Below, one piece after another: positions 33,607 to 43,608 of a stretch of 64,000 nt of DNA. The notes beneath the pieces were generated by a model that saw nothing but the letters and a program-made list of their open reading frames with translations, did not search any database and had not been told where the DNA came from. The first letter of the stretch is position 1; every line of letters starts with the position of its first letter. A program made the translations under genes and the position numbers. The DNA comes from AWTP1-9 sp035703165 (lineage in GTDB: Bacteria; Bacteroidota; Bacteroidia; Chitinophagales; Chitinophagaceae), in assembly GCA_035703165.1 (NCBI GenBank), contig DASSYR010000046.1, forward strand, positions 1 through 64,000, in the 5' to 3' direction.

Positions 33607-34821
33607 TTATTCTTCTTCTTCTACGTTATTCATCTTTGATAATAAATCATAAGCCCCGTTGATCACCACTTTCATTTTCCTGTCAAAACCTTCGGGCAAA
33701 ATCACTTCGGTATAACCATTTTCTGAAACGCCTGTTGTTACTTCAATTCTTTTAAACGGAATATGTTTTTCAGTAGCTTCTTCCTTTTTCCCATCAGCAG
33801 GTTTCTTTTCTTCTTTTGTTTCATTTGCCGCAATGAAAATGTAAGATTTACCTGCGGATTGTACAATCGCTTTGTCAGGCAGAGCGGTGGTGGTAGCAAC
33901 ACCTGTTTCTACTATTCCTTTCAGGTACATACCCGGTAATAAATTTTTATCCTCCTGCAACAGGTGCCCATGCACCCGAACCGTTCTTTCAGCACTGATT
34001 TCACGTCCAATTAAATGCACTTCGGCAAAACGTTCCTTTGTTTCATTATTCAACACAAAACGGATTTTCTGGCCTATTTTCAATTTCGGAACATCCTTTT
34101 CAAAAATGATAAGCTCTGCATGAAGGTGGCGGGTATCTACAATTTCAAATAGCTCCTGGTTAGCGTTTACAAACTTGCCTATGTTCACCAATACCTTAGT
34201 AACATAGCCTGATATAGGAGCATAAATATTTGCCCTGCCGGATATGTTTCCCGGATTGATTTTATCAGGATTTATATTGATGAGTTGCAGTTTTGATTTT
34301 AAACCCTCCACCCTTGCCATCATACTATTGTACTCGCTGCTGGCTTTTTGCAATGTTTTTTTTGCATTCACATTTTCTTTTGCCAGTTCCTGTTGCCGTT
34401 CAAATTCTTCTTTCAGATAAACCAACTGACTCTTATAATCCAGGTAATCTTGCTGAAGCTGGATAAATTCAGGGTTTTCGAGTACGGCTATTACTTCGCC
34501 TTTTACTACTGGCTTGCCTTGTAACAAATCAGTATTTTTTAAAGTACCTCCATAGGGAGAAGAAACAGTTAATAACTGCTGCGGAGGAACATCGAGTACT
34601 CCCGATGCCCGGATAATACTGCTGAGATTTTTATCTTCAACAGCGCCATATTGTATGTTGACGGTTTTAAACTGGTCTTCAGACAAGTCCACCATGTCAG
34701 CTTCTTCAGTTTTAGTTTCTTCTGCAGGGGCAGCTTCGGCACCTCCTTTGGAAGAGCAGGATGAAAGCCATATAGTGGCCGCAGTGAGTATAACAAGTGA
34801 ACTTAAAAATTTCTGTTTCAT
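33607..34821 (-). CDS. RND efflux periplasmic adaptor (CzcB/CusB-like)
   Basis: 404 residues with a lipoprotein signal (IWLSSC). The fold has an N-terminal lipoyl/beta-barrel half (SPYGGTLKNTDLLQGKPVVK), a helical hairpin (QQDYLDYKSQLVYLKEEFER) and the matching second lipoyl half (IYAPISGYVTKVLVNIGKFV). Such adaptors bridge an inner-membrane RND pump and an outer-membrane channel. The pump lies 25 bases upstream in the same direction and carries its own fused outer-membrane factor. Confidence 0.9.
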   Translation of the reverse strand: MKQKFLSSLVILTAATIWLSSCSSKGGAEAAPAEETKTEEADMVDLSEDQFKTVNIQYGAVEDKNLSSIIRASGVLDVPPQQLLTVSSPYGGTLKNTDLLQGKPVVKGEVIAVLENPEFIQLQQDYLDYKSQLVYLKEEFERQQELAKENVNAKKTLQKASSEYNSMMARVEGLKSKLQLININPDKINPGNISGRANIYAPISGYVTKVLVNIGKFVNANQELFEIVDTRHLHAELIIFEKDVPKLKIGQKIRFVLNNETKERFAEVHLIGREISAERTVRVHGHLLQEDKNLLPGMYLKGIVETGVATTTALPDKAIVQSAGKSYIFIAANETKEEKKPADGKKEEATEKHIPFKRIEVTTGVSENGYTEVILPEGFDRKMKVVINGAYDLLSKMNNVEEEE

Positions 34822-34846
34822 ATTTTTTTATTTTAGCCCGTTCTTA

Positions 34847-37800
34847 TTAATTGATGCCGCCGATAAATTCGATAGCAATGACGGTTTGATTGTATTGGTT
34901 TAAAAGTTTGGTGTATTCCTGTTTTACAATGACGGCATTATTGAGTGATTGCGTCAACTCATAGTAACCGATTTCACCGGCAGTAAAAGCTTTTTGTGCC
35001 TGGGTGATGATAAGATTGGCTTGCGGTAAAGCTGTATTGCGGTAATAGTTTATTTGAACTCTTTGCTTTTGCAATTCGCCAAACAACCTCGCCAGTTCTG
35101 CCTGCAGGTTGTATTGATAATTCGTAAGTTCTGCCTCACGGCGCACCCGGTTTACTTCTGCCGCTTTTACTTTTTCTTTTTGTGCCCTGGCAAATATGGG
35201 AATGCTGATACCCAAATTAACGCCCTGGAAACGACGGCCTGCACCGTAATACTTATCAACTCCATTTACGGTTTGATACCCAACCAGCGACTGGTTGAAA
35301 TAACCAACTGAGAAATCGGGTTTTAATCTTGACTGCTCAACGGCTTTCTCTCTGTTTGCAATATCAATCTGTTGTTTAATAAAAGCAAGTGTAGGGTTGG
35401 CAGTAATGGCAGCGGTATCAAAACTTATCTGTATCTGTTTTTCAACAAGTGAAGTGTCGGCAATGGCCGTAACTGAAGAATCTGCAGTAAAGACTTTCAG
35501 ACGGTTTAATTCAATACGGTAATCTTCGTCTGCATTTCTTAATTGCGCCTTTATCTCATTCACCTTGCTTTCAGCATTATAATTTTCCAATGCATTTGTT
35601 TCACCCGTTTTGTACCGTAATGCCGATGCCCTTAATACATTTTCGTAAATAGCCAGCAGTTCTTTCAGCAACCTTATTTCCTCAATCCAAAAACTTAACT
35701 GGTAGTACGATGTTTTTGTATTTGCCGCCAGTTCAGTTTGATAAATTTTCAATTGCAGTTCACTGCTTTTGATATTTGACTCAGATAGCCTTATAAGGCT
35801 TTTGAAGTAGGCAGGATTCGGTATGCCTTGATTAATGTTGAAATTATTATCATAAGCAATACGGCTGTTATACTGACCAAATGTGAGACCCACATTTGTT
35901 TTGCCGTAATCCTTTACCGTTTTTTTCAATTGTTGCTGGTAACTTATATCCAGCGTTCCTACTTTTACCAAAGGATTATTCTTCATAGCTGATGTAACAG
36001 CATCATTAAGATTTATGACTGTCTTTGGTTGCTGAGCATTTGCAGCAAATGATGATGCTAAAAACAGGATAAGCAATGAGGCTAAACCCTTTGCAACAGA
36101 AGACTTTTTAACTTTCGGATTTATCTTTTCAAACCAGGTGTACAACACCGGTAAAACTACCAACGTAAGAAATGTGGCCGTAATCAATCCGCCTATTACA
36201 ACAGTTGCTAACGGTCTTTGAACTTCCGCCCCGGAACCTGTAGATAATGCCATTGGCAAAAAGCCTAATGAAGCAACCGCTGCGGTCATTAACACCGGTC
36301 GCAACCTTACAGAGGTTCCTTTTAGAATAATTGCATTAATGTCAGTCATGCCTTCTTTTTTCAACCGGTTAAATTCGCTGATTAACACAATACCATTTAA
36401 TACAGCCACACCAAATAAAGCAATAAAGCCAACACCTGCTGAAATACTGAATGGCATACCCCGGAACCATAAGGCAAATACACCACCAATAGCACTCATG
36501 GGTATTGCTGTAAAAATGAGTAATGAATATTTGATAGAACCAAACGTAAAGAAAAGAAGCAGCAGGATTAATGCTAAAGCAACAGGCACAGCAACAGATA
36601 ATCTTTTATTGGCTTCTTCAAGGTTTTTAAATTGCCCGCCATAAGTAATAAAGTAACCGGGAGGCATTTTTACCTGCTTCTCAATTTTTTCCTGCATTTC
36701 TTTTACAACCGATGAGATGTCCCTGCCTCTTGTATTAAAGCCTACTATGATTCTTCTCTTGGCATCTTCCCGTTGTATCTGGTTAGGGCCTAACTGCAAA
36801 TTGACATCGGCTACCTGTTCCAATGGAATCTGGTTACCATCAGGGGCCGCAACAAATAATCCTTTTACATCATCAATACTCTGGCGGCCTGTCTTTTCTA
36901 ACCGCACCACCATATCAAAACGTTTCTCGCCTTCATATACAATACCCGCAGCTTCCCCGGCAAATGCAGCGCTGATGGTGCGGTTTATATCTTCTACATT
37001 TAAACCAAATTGCGCAATCTTATCCCGGTTTAGTTTAACCACAATCTGTGGAAGGCCGGTTACCTGTTCTACATATAAATCTTCTGCTCCTTTTACCGTA
37101 GGTACAATAACACCGATTTTTTTTGCCAGGTCTGCCAGTACATCCAGGTCTTCCCCAAATATTTTAATACCAACATCCTGGCGGACACCTGAAATCAATT
37201 CATTAAAACGAAGCTGTATTGGCTGCGATAGCCCATAGGAAACACCGGGAATTTTCTCCAGTTCTTTTTGCATCATTTCTGCCAGTTCTTCCCGGTTATG
37301 TGCACTGGTCCATTCTTTTTTATCTTTTAAAAGGATAGTGATGTCACATGCTTCTATGGGCATAGGGTCGGTCGGTATCTCAGAGGCACCAATCTTTCCA
37401 ATTACTTCTTTTACTTCGGGAAATTTTTTCATTAATAAGTCCGAAGCTTGCGTTATTTTATCAATTGTCTGGCTTAATGAACTACCTGTCAATAACCTTG
37501 TTTCTACCGCAAAATCGCCTTCTTCCAATGTGGGAATAAATTCACCACCCAAGGTTTTAAAAATAATCAGGCTGATTATAAATACACCAACAGCAATACT
37601 TACTACCAGCAATTTCATTTTAAGTGCGCCACGTATTAGTGGTGTATATAGCCGTTGAAAAAACTTCATCATTTTATCAGAAAGGTTTTCCTTGTGGCTT
37701 ATTTTCTTACTTAGTACAAGGGCACTCATCATGGGCACATAGGTAAGTGAAAGTAGGAATGCACCCAGTATAGCAAATGATACTGTTTGTGCCATTGGGC

Positions 37801-39220
37801 CAAACATTTTTCCTTCAATGCCTACCAAGGCAAGAATAGGCAGATACACAATTAAGATAATGATTTGTCCAAATGCAGCAGAGTTCATCATTTTACCTGC
37901 TGACTTATATACTTCATCATCCAATTGGTCTTGTGTCATTCTTCCGGGCTTTCGATGGCCTAACTGATGCATGGTTGCTTCCACAATAATTACAGCGCCA
38001 TCCACAATCAATCCAAAATCAATAGCGCCTAAACTCATCAGGTTTCCGGATACGCCAAAAAGATTCATCAGCGAAATAGCAAAAAGCATGGCAAGCGGAA
38101 TCACTGAAGCCACTATCAACCCGGAACGGATATTACCAAGGAAAACCACCAATACAAAAATCACAATCAAGGCACCTTCAATAAGGTTAGTTTTTACAGT
38201 TCCGATTGCCCTGCTAACTAAAGCACTTCTGTCAAGGAAGGGCTCAATGACCACACCTTCCGGCAAGCTTTTCTGAATCTGGGTTATTTTTTCTTTTACA
38301 CTATTAATTACAATGCTGGAATTTGCTCCTTTGAGCATTAAAACAATGCCACCAACTACTTCGCCTTCCGCATTACGGGTTAATGCCCCGTATTGCGTGG
38401 CATGGCCCAACTGTACCGTTGCAATATCTCTGACCAATACAGGGGAACCGCCGGAAGTTCTTGTAACTACAATTTTTTCAATGTCAGTGATTGTTTTAAT
38501 AAATCCTTCGCTGCGGATAAAGTAGGCATTGGGCTTTTTGTCAATATAGGCTCCACCTGTATTCTGATTATTCTTTTCAAGGGCATTGAATACATCTGCT
38601 ATGGATAGATTATAGCTGCGAAGCTTATCTGTATTCAATGCAATTTCATATTGCTTTAAAAGACCGCCGAAGCTGCTTACATCAGCAATGCCGGGTGTGC
38701 CCAACAACTGTCGCCGGACAATCCAGTCCTGAATTGTCCGAAGAGACATGGCATCGTATTTATTTTCATACCCTTTTTTGGCATGTAAGACATACTGATA
38801 AATTTCACCTAAGCCTGTAGAGATAGGAGCCATTTCAGGGTTACCAATATTGTTTGGTATTTGGTTACGGGCTTCTATCAGCCGTTCACCTACTTGCTGA
38901 CGGGCCCAATATATGTTGGCATCATCATGAAATACGACAGTAACTACAGATAATCCAAATCTTGATATAGAACGGATTTCCTGCACTTCCGGAATGGTGG
39001 CCATTGTTTGTTCCACCGGAAAAGAAATTAGCTGTTCTACTTCCTGTGCCGCTAATGATGGGCTCAGCGTAATTACCTGTACCTGGTTATTTGTAATATC
39101 GGGTACAGCATCAATTGGCAATTTTTTGGCTGAATAAACACCCCATATTATTAATGCAAGTGTAAACAGGCCGATGACCAATTTATTTTTTATGGAGAAT
39201 TGAATGATTTTATTGAGCAT
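34847..39220 (-). CDS. CusA/CzcA-type RND pump fused to a TolC-like outer-membrane factor
   Basis: 1457 residues. Residues 1-1040 are a full heavy-metal RND pump: 12 TM segments, with a PDITNNQVQV stretch near residue 38 and LGAIDFGLIVDGAVIIVE in the TM4 relay. Residues ~1040-1062 look like an internal signal sequence (VAKGLASLLILFLASSFAAN). The remaining ~395 residues form a TolC/CusC domain of two repeated helical bundles. The fusion, typical of Bacteroidota, needs the second part to be exported and released or to span the periplasm. Substrate probably Zn/Co/Cd or Cu; which one cannot be read here. Confidence 0.85.
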   Translation of the reverse strand: MLNKIIQFSIKNKLVIGLFTLALIIWGVYSAKKLPIDAVPDITNNQVQVITLSPSLAAQEVEQLISFPVEQTMATIPEVQEIRSISRFGLSVVTVVFHDDANIYWARQQVGERLIEARNQIPNNIGNPEMAPISTGLGEIYQYVLHAKKGYENKYDAMSLRTIQDWIVRRQLLGTPGIADVSSFGGLLKQYEIALNTDKLRSYNLSIADVFNALEKNNQNTGGAYIDKKPNAYFIRSEGFIKTITDIEKIVVTRTSGGSPVLVRDIATVQLGHATQYGALTRNAEGEVVGGIVLMLKGANSSIVINSVKEKITQIQKSLPEGVVIEPFLDRSALVSRAIGTVKTNLIEGALIVIFVLVVFLGNIRSGLIVASVIPLAMLFAISLMNLFGVSGNLMSLGAIDFGLIVDGAVIIVEATMHQLGHRKPGRMTQDQLDDEVYKSAGKMMNSAAFGQIIILIVYLPILALVGIEGKMFGPMAQTVSFAILGAFLLSLTYVPMMSALVLSKKISHKENLSDKMMKFFQRLYTPLIRGALKMKLLVVSIAVGVFIISLIIFKTLGGEFIPTLEEGDFAVETRLLTGSSLSQTIDKITQASDLLMKKFPEVKEVIGKIGASEIPTDPMPIEACDITILLKDKKEWTSAHNREELAEMMQKELEKIPGVSYGLSQPIQLRFNELISGVRQDVGIKIFGEDLDVLADLAKKIGVIVPTVKGAEDLYVEQVTGLPQIVVKLNRDKIAQFGLNVEDINRTISAAFAGEAAGIVYEGEKRFDMVVRLEKTGRQSIDDVKGLFVAAPDGNQIPLEQVADVNLQLGPNQIQREDAKRRIIVGFNTRGRDISSVVKEMQEKIEKQVKMPPGYFITYGGQFKNLEEANKRLSVAVPVALALILLLLFFTFGSIKYSLLIFTAIPMSAIGGVFALWFRGMPFSISAGVGFIALFGVAVLNGIVLISEFNRLKKEGMTDINAIILKGTSVRLRPVLMTAAVASLGFLPMALSTGSGAEVQRPLATVVIGGLITATFLTLVVLPVLYTWFEKINPKVKKSSVAKGLASLLILFLASSFAANAQQPKTVINLNDAVTSAMKNNPLVKVGTLDISYQQQLKKTVKDYGKTNVGLTFGQYNSRIAYDNNFNINQGIPNPAYFKSLIRLSESNIKSSELQLKIYQTELAANTKTSYYQLSFWIEEIRLLKELLAIYENVLRASALRYKTGETNALENYNAESKVNEIKAQLRNADEDYRIELNRLKVFTADSSVTAIADTSLVEKQIQISFDTAAITANPTLAFIKQQIDIANREKAVEQSRLKPDFSVGYFNQSLVGYQTVNGVDKYYGAGRRFQGVNLGISIPIFARAQKEKVKAAEVNRVRREAELTNYQYNLQAELARLFGELQKQRVQINYYRNTALPQANLIITQAQKAFTAGEIGYYELTQSLNNAVIVKQEYTKLLNQYNQTVIAIEFIGGIN

Positions 39221-39237
39221 GTCTTAAGTCTGTTTGG

Positions 39238-39390
39238 TTATATATGATACCTGAAAAAATGAATTGTTCTTTCCACTATTGCGGCAATAAGTATAGCACA
39301 GGCAATTCCAATAAGAATGATTCTGATTATTCTTATCACTAAAGGCTTTTTTCTTTTCTTGCTTTTTGTAACTTTTTTGGCTGTGGCCAT
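39238..39390 (-). CDS. 50-residue single-TM protein upstream of the RND fusion
   Basis: Starts ATG at 39388-39390 and stops 17 bases before the RND gene. The first 19 residues are strongly basic (KKVTKSKKRKKP), followed by one TM segment (IRIILIGIACAILIAAI) and a short tail. Overall it is a small positive-inside membrane protein like AcrZ/KdpF-type pump helpers. Too short to place in a family. Confidence 0.55.
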   Translation of the reverse strand: MATAKKVTKSKKRKKPLVIRIIRIILIGIACAILIAAIVERTIHFFRYHI

Positions 39391-39473
39391 TGCCAGCAAT
39401 GGGAAATGAATGATACAATAGCTGAATAAGCCAATAAATGACTTACAGCAAATTCAATAAAGGAGTTGTGAGA

Positions 39474-39794
39474 TTAAGACAATTTGGGAGGCTGCCAGAT
39501 GCTATTTTGAGCTTCGGTACTAAACGCTACATTGTAAAGGGGATATTTCTCCGATTGAAATTCTACTTTATTTATCTGAGCCTTAGCGAAAGGAGAGTAA
39601 AAGGCTGAGGCAGCACAACAGGAACATGAGCAGAACGGAGAACAGGCTTCTGTATTATGTTTATGCTGCTGGTGGTTGTCATTAGCTGCTGAAATTTTTG
39701 CTTCTACACTGACATTACATTCTATTCTGTCACCGCAGGGCAGGCAGGAAATGTAAAGCATTACCAGAGATACTATTGAGAAGAATAATTTCAT
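39474..39794 (-). CDS. DUF6660-like His/Cys-rich periplasmic protein
   Basis: About 106 residues from the ATG at 39792-39794, with a signal peptide (FFSIVSLVMLYISCLPCGD). The mature part has HQQHKHNTEACSPFCSCSCC, an obvious soft-metal binding cluster. Proteins of this kind accompany Bacteroidota RND metal pumps. It may act as a periplasmic metal buffer or chaperone for the pump downstream. Confidence 0.65.
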   Translation of the reverse strand: MKLFFSIVSLVMLYISCLPCGDRIECNVSVEAKISAANDNHQQHKHNTEACSPFCSCSCCAASAFYSPFAKAQINKVEFQSEKYPLYNVAFSTEAQNSIWQPPKLS

Positions 39795-39955
39795 TGGTTG
39801 CAAAAATAGGATGTTTTGTTGCAAATAATACACTTAGGCATGTATAATTTAGCAATACAGTTGCAAATCAGCCAATTAAACCATGCTTAACCACCCCAGT
39901 TGCCGACTATTTCTCAAAAAACAGAAAATCCCTTCGGTTCGGATAAAGCCAACCT

Positions 39956-40108
39956 TTATTGTTTTTCAATATGTATGTTCTGTAGAAGCATGACAAGAGC
40001 AAAGATTGCAAGTACAAGAAGAGCAAGAATAATCCAAAGCACATATTTCAGAACCTTTGAAATTGAACTTTTATTCTTAGCACTTTGTTTCTTAATATCC
40101 TTCTTCAT
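39956..40108 (-). CDS. 50-residue single-TM protein between PepSY and DUF6660-like genes
   Basis: Starts ATG at 40106-40108. A basic N-terminus (KKDIKKQSAKNKSS) is followed by one TM segment (VLWIILALLVLAIFALVMLL) and a short tail. Same length and design as the protein at 39238, but no clear sequence identity. A small membrane helper protein, function unknown. Confidence 0.5.
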   Translation of the reverse strand: MKKDIKKQSAKNKSSISKVLKYVLWIILALLVLAIFALVMLLQNIHIEKQ

Positions 40109-40155
40109 TTTTTAAATTGCAATAAAAGTTTACAACAAAAGCCCGGATATTGATA

Positions 40156-40941
40156 CTAATTCAGAGTTGGGAAATGTGTAGTTTTTTTCTTCTTGCGTTT
40201 GGTACTCACAAAGAATAATGCAAATCCACTTAACACTGTAACCAATCCAAAAATTGAAAAGAATCTAAGCAGATTATTCCCAAAATTGTCCCTGTCTTCA
40301 TAATCCATCGTGTGCATCATCCACAAGAAATCAAATATTCTCCATTTGTTGTTCCTGAATTTTTGAACGGTTCCTAATTCGCTGGCAACATAAACGGTGG
40401 CTTTTGATGGATGCTCAAATGTAATAGCGTAAGCAGGCAAAGGGCTTTCCCGATATTCATGATGACCATTTGTGCCTGTCAGGTATTCAACTGATTTTAC
40501 TTTTGGTTCGCCATTAAATCTCATTTTGGCTACATCAACTGCTTCTTCTTTTGTAAGTGGGCCACGAAGTTGCCCAGTTACTGCATCTGCCAGGTGATTC
40601 ATGGATTGGATGTCATGCTGATGATTTGCCTCGTTGTGAATTGCACTGATACAACGAACCTGGTAAAAAGGTTTACCCAATATTTCAATCAATTGAATGG
40701 ATACAATTGAATCAATCTGATGAACTTTCCTGATAGTATCCAGCACCATTGTTGGGCTTACTAATGAAATATCAGATGATAAGAGTGGCGCATTTTTCTT
40801 TTGGAAGTCTCCATGTACTTCATCCATATTACTCCAACTGAAATAAAGACCGCCAATTGTCCATAATAAAAACTGGATGCCCAAAATAACACCCAGCCAG
40901 CGGTGGGTTTTTCGGATGTAATAGTGTTTGCTTTTTGCCAT
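40156..40941 (-). CDS. PepSY-domain membrane protein
   Basis: About 261 residues from the ATG at 40939-40941. A first TM segment is preceded by IRKTHRWLGVILGIQFLLWT, the PepSY-associated TM motif. The central periplasmic PepSY-like region includes KEEAVDVAKMRFNGEPKVKS, and a second TM lies near the end. Such proteins often accompany copper/iron reduction or multicopper systems; function here unclear. Downstream of a DUF6122 gene in the same direction. Confidence 0.75.
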   Translation of the reverse strand: MAKSKHYYIRKTHRWLGVILGIQFLLWTIGGLYFSWSNMDEVHGDFQKKNAPLLSSDISLVSPTMVLDTIRKVHQIDSIVSIQLIEILGKPFYQVRCISAIHNEANHQHDIQSMNHLADAVTGQLRGPLTKEEAVDVAKMRFNGEPKVKSVEYLTGTNGHHEYRESPLPAYAITFEHPSKATVYVASELGTVQKFRNNKWRIFDFLWMMHTMDYEDRDNFGNNLLRFFSIFGLVTVLSGFALFFVSTKRKKKKTTHFPTLN

Positions 40942-40952
40942 AAACAATAATA

Positions 40953-41282
40953 TTAGGTACAATTATGAGTAATAAAAATACAATCAACATAGTCTGTAGC
41001 CATGTGCATTAATAATCCGATTGATATGATACGGAACTTTGGAAATAAAAGCAGCAAAGCATATATCATTATTGCGATATAACTGTGCAACGGATGAAAG
41101 CCAATACTGCAACGGCAAGGATGAAAAAACGGAGTTGACAATAAATGGTCGGCATCTATCAACATTGTTAACAATAATATCAGGTAAGTTTGTTTCCATC
41201 TTTCTCTGAAAAAGATAAAAGCTATTCCTAATGGAAAAACAAAGTGAAGAAAATAATGAATAACCTTCTGAATAATTTCCAT
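40953..41282 (-). CDS. DUF6122-like membrane protein
   Basis: 109 residues with about four hydrophobic segments. DADHLLSTPFFHPCRCSIGF and HPLHSYIA carry His/Asp pairs resembling the metal site of the DUF457 hydrolase-like family. No function is known. It follows the CopB-type ATPase gene by 18 bases in the same operon. Confidence 0.65.
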   Translation of the reverse strand: MEIIQKVIHYFLHFVFPLGIAFIFFRERWKQTYLILLLTMLIDADHLLSTPFFHPCRCSIGFHPLHSYIAIMIYALLLLFPKFRIISIGLLMHMATDYVDCIFITHNCT

Positions 41283-41300
41283 TCTTTTTTTTCGCTAACG

Positions 41301-43580
41301 CTATTTTACTTTCAGCATACTTGCATTAATAGCTACCACAACGGTACTTACACTCATTAAAACGGCACCGGCAGCAGGGCTTAACAATATTCCCATTTTG
41401 TATAGCACACCAGCCGCCAATGGTAAAGCCACTACATTATAACCTGTAGCCCACACTAAATTCTGAATCATCTTTCTGTAAGTGGCCTTACCAAACTGAA
41501 TCAATGAAACAACATCTTTGGGATTGCTGTTAACCAGTACAATCCCGGCTGTTTCGGCGGCGATATCAGAACCTGAACCAACTGCAATTCCTACATTGGC
41601 CTGCGCCAATGCAGGAGCATCGTTTACTCCATCACCTGTCATAGCAACATATTCACCTTTTTTCTGCAGTTCTTTTATTTTCTCTAATTTTTGATGTGGT
41701 AATACTTCTGCAAAAAAACTGTCCATACCCAAACGTTCACTTACACCTTTAGCCACAGTTGCATTATCACCTGTTAATAAAATTGCCTTTATATTATTTT
41801 CATGTAATGTTTTGATTGCTTCTGCTGATTCAGGTCTAATTTCATCAGCCAGTGCAATGGAACCGGCAATATCATCATCTATTAATACAAATACAAGTGT
41901 CTCCTCCGCCTTAACCATATCATCATTTGTAAGGAATGAAAATTTTTCTTTCAAATAACCGGGGCTAACCACCATTACGTCTTTTCTGTCAATAATACCA
42001 GTTATACCTTTTCCCGTGATGGCTTCAAAACCCATAACGGCAGGAAGTTCAAGATTCAGTTCTTTTGCTTTGGCTGTTATGCCCGTTGCAATAGGATGTT
42101 CCGAATTCTGTTCAAGTGCTGCTGCGTATTGGAGCACCTGTTCCTGAGTATATTTATCATTATGGGTTACATACCGTACTACCTGAAATTTTCCAAATGT
42201 TAATGTTCCTGTTTTATCAAACACCAATGTGGTTATCTTTCTTGCATTTTCAAAGGCTGTTCTGTTCTTTATCAGCAAACCATGCTTTGCAGATAATGCC
42301 GTTGATTTTGCCACTACTAATGGTACCGCCAATCCCAATGCATGGGGACAGCAAATCACAATTACCGTTACCATTCTTTCTATGGAGAAAGCCAGGTCTT
42401 TTCCTGATAAATACCAAACAAGAAATGTAGTGATGCCTGCTACAATGGCAATAAGCGTCAGCCATCTTGCTGCTGTATCTGCAATCAATTGTGTTTTTGA
42501 CTTTGATTTTTGTGCATCCTGTACCAGCTTTATAACTTGTGATAAATAGGAGTCCTTAGCGCCATGTGATACAGAAACTTTTATGGCCCCATTACCATTA
42601 ATAGAACCAGCAATCACTTTATCACCTTTTGTTTTTTCAACAGGTTTTGATTCACCTGTAAGCATACTTTCATTCAAATAACTTTCTCCCTCCGCAATTA
42701 TACCATCTGCCGCAATTTTCTCACCGGGTTTTATCAGAATCATATCACCTTCTTTGAGCGATTCTGTTTTTACATCTGTTACTTTATCTTCATTCACCAA
42801 ATGTGCATTATCAGGCATAAGCTGCACCAATAACTCTAACTCTCTTGATGCACCGGCAACTGATTTCATTTCTATCCAATGTCCTAATAACATTATAAGA
42901 ATAAGTGTTGCTAACTCCCAAAAGAAATCCATGCCTTTTAAGCCAAGCACAGTTGCAACACTATAGATATATGCTACTGATATGGCAAAAGCTACCAATG
43001 TCATCATGCCGGGATTCTTGGCTCTCATTTCCCCAACCAACCCTTTTAGAAAAGGCCAGCCTCCATAAAAGAATACAATAGAAGATAAAATAAGTAAAAC
43101 ATACTTTGAACCGGGGAAACTGATATGGATATTCAGCCAGTGCTGAATCATTTCTGACAGCAGCATAATGGGAATAGTAAGCACCAGCACAACATAAAAC
43201 CGTTTTTTAAAATCTGCGATACCTGATGAATGAGCTTTATGTCCACCATTTGCACTAGATTTTGAAAGTGGAATTAATGTCATACCACATAAAGGGCATT
43301 TACCGGGAGCATCCTGAATTATTTGCGGGTGCATGGGGCAGGTATATTTTTGAAACCCTTGTGTATTTCGCATTTCTACAACTGGTGCAACATGCTCTTC
43401 GGGAGAAGATGTCTCTTCTTTTTTAGCTTCCGTGTGTTGAGAATGAGAATGTTCCTTCTCTGTTACATCAACAGGGACGAGGTTCATTCTGCACTTAGGA
43501 CAACTGCCGGGTTCGTTCTTCACAATTTCAGGATGCATTGGGCAGGTATATCGCTGTTGGTTGTGGTGATTATGTTCCAT
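41301..43580 (-). CDS. copB: CopB-type P1B-3 copper/silver ATPase
   Basis: 759 residues. The N-terminus has two YTCPMHPE-type heavy-metal-binding domains (around residues 11-36 and 78-104) separated by a His/Ser-rich linker. The pump core has TM6 motif ICCPHALGLAVPLVV (CPH, Cu(II)/Ag class), phosphorylation site DKTGTL and GDGVNDAPALAQANVGIAVG. It should expel copper or silver from the cytosol. It follows the multicopper oxidase gene in one operon. Confidence 0.9.
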   Translation of the reverse strand: MEHNHHNQQRYTCPMHPEIVKNEPGSCPKCRMNLVPVDVTEKEHSHSQHTEAKKEETSSPEEHVAPVVEMRNTQGFQKYTCPMHPQIIQDAPGKCPLCGMTLIPLSKSSANGGHKAHSSGIADFKKRFYVVLVLTIPIMLLSEMIQHWLNIHISFPGSKYVLLILSSIVFFYGGWPFLKGLVGEMRAKNPGMMTLVAFAISVAYIYSVATVLGLKGMDFFWELATLILIMLLGHWIEMKSVAGASRELELLVQLMPDNAHLVNEDKVTDVKTESLKEGDMILIKPGEKIAADGIIAEGESYLNESMLTGESKPVEKTKGDKVIAGSINGNGAIKVSVSHGAKDSYLSQVIKLVQDAQKSKSKTQLIADTAARWLTLIAIVAGITTFLVWYLSGKDLAFSIERMVTVIVICCPHALGLAVPLVVAKSTALSAKHGLLIKNRTAFENARKITTLVFDKTGTLTFGKFQVVRYVTHNDKYTQEQVLQYAAALEQNSEHPIATGITAKAKELNLELPAVMGFEAITGKGITGIIDRKDVMVVSPGYLKEKFSFLTNDDMVKAEETLVFVLIDDDIAGSIALADEIRPESAEAIKTLHENNIKAILLTGDNATVAKGVSERLGMDSFFAEVLPHQKLEKIKELQKKGEYVAMTGDGVNDAPALAQANVGIAVGSGSDIAAETAGIVLVNSNPKDVVSLIQFGKATYRKMIQNLVWATGYNVVALPLAAGVLYKMGILLSPAAGAVLMSVSTVVVAINASMLKVK

Positions 43581-43608
43581 AAAACATTTTTATGCATTTT
43601 TCAAAAAG

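Noticed and set aside
39224..39418. A 64-codon minus-strand frame with mixed polar composition upstream of the RND fusion
   Set aside because: The 50-codon frame at 39238-39390 in the same DNA encodes a coherent basic-plus-TM protein and is preferred.
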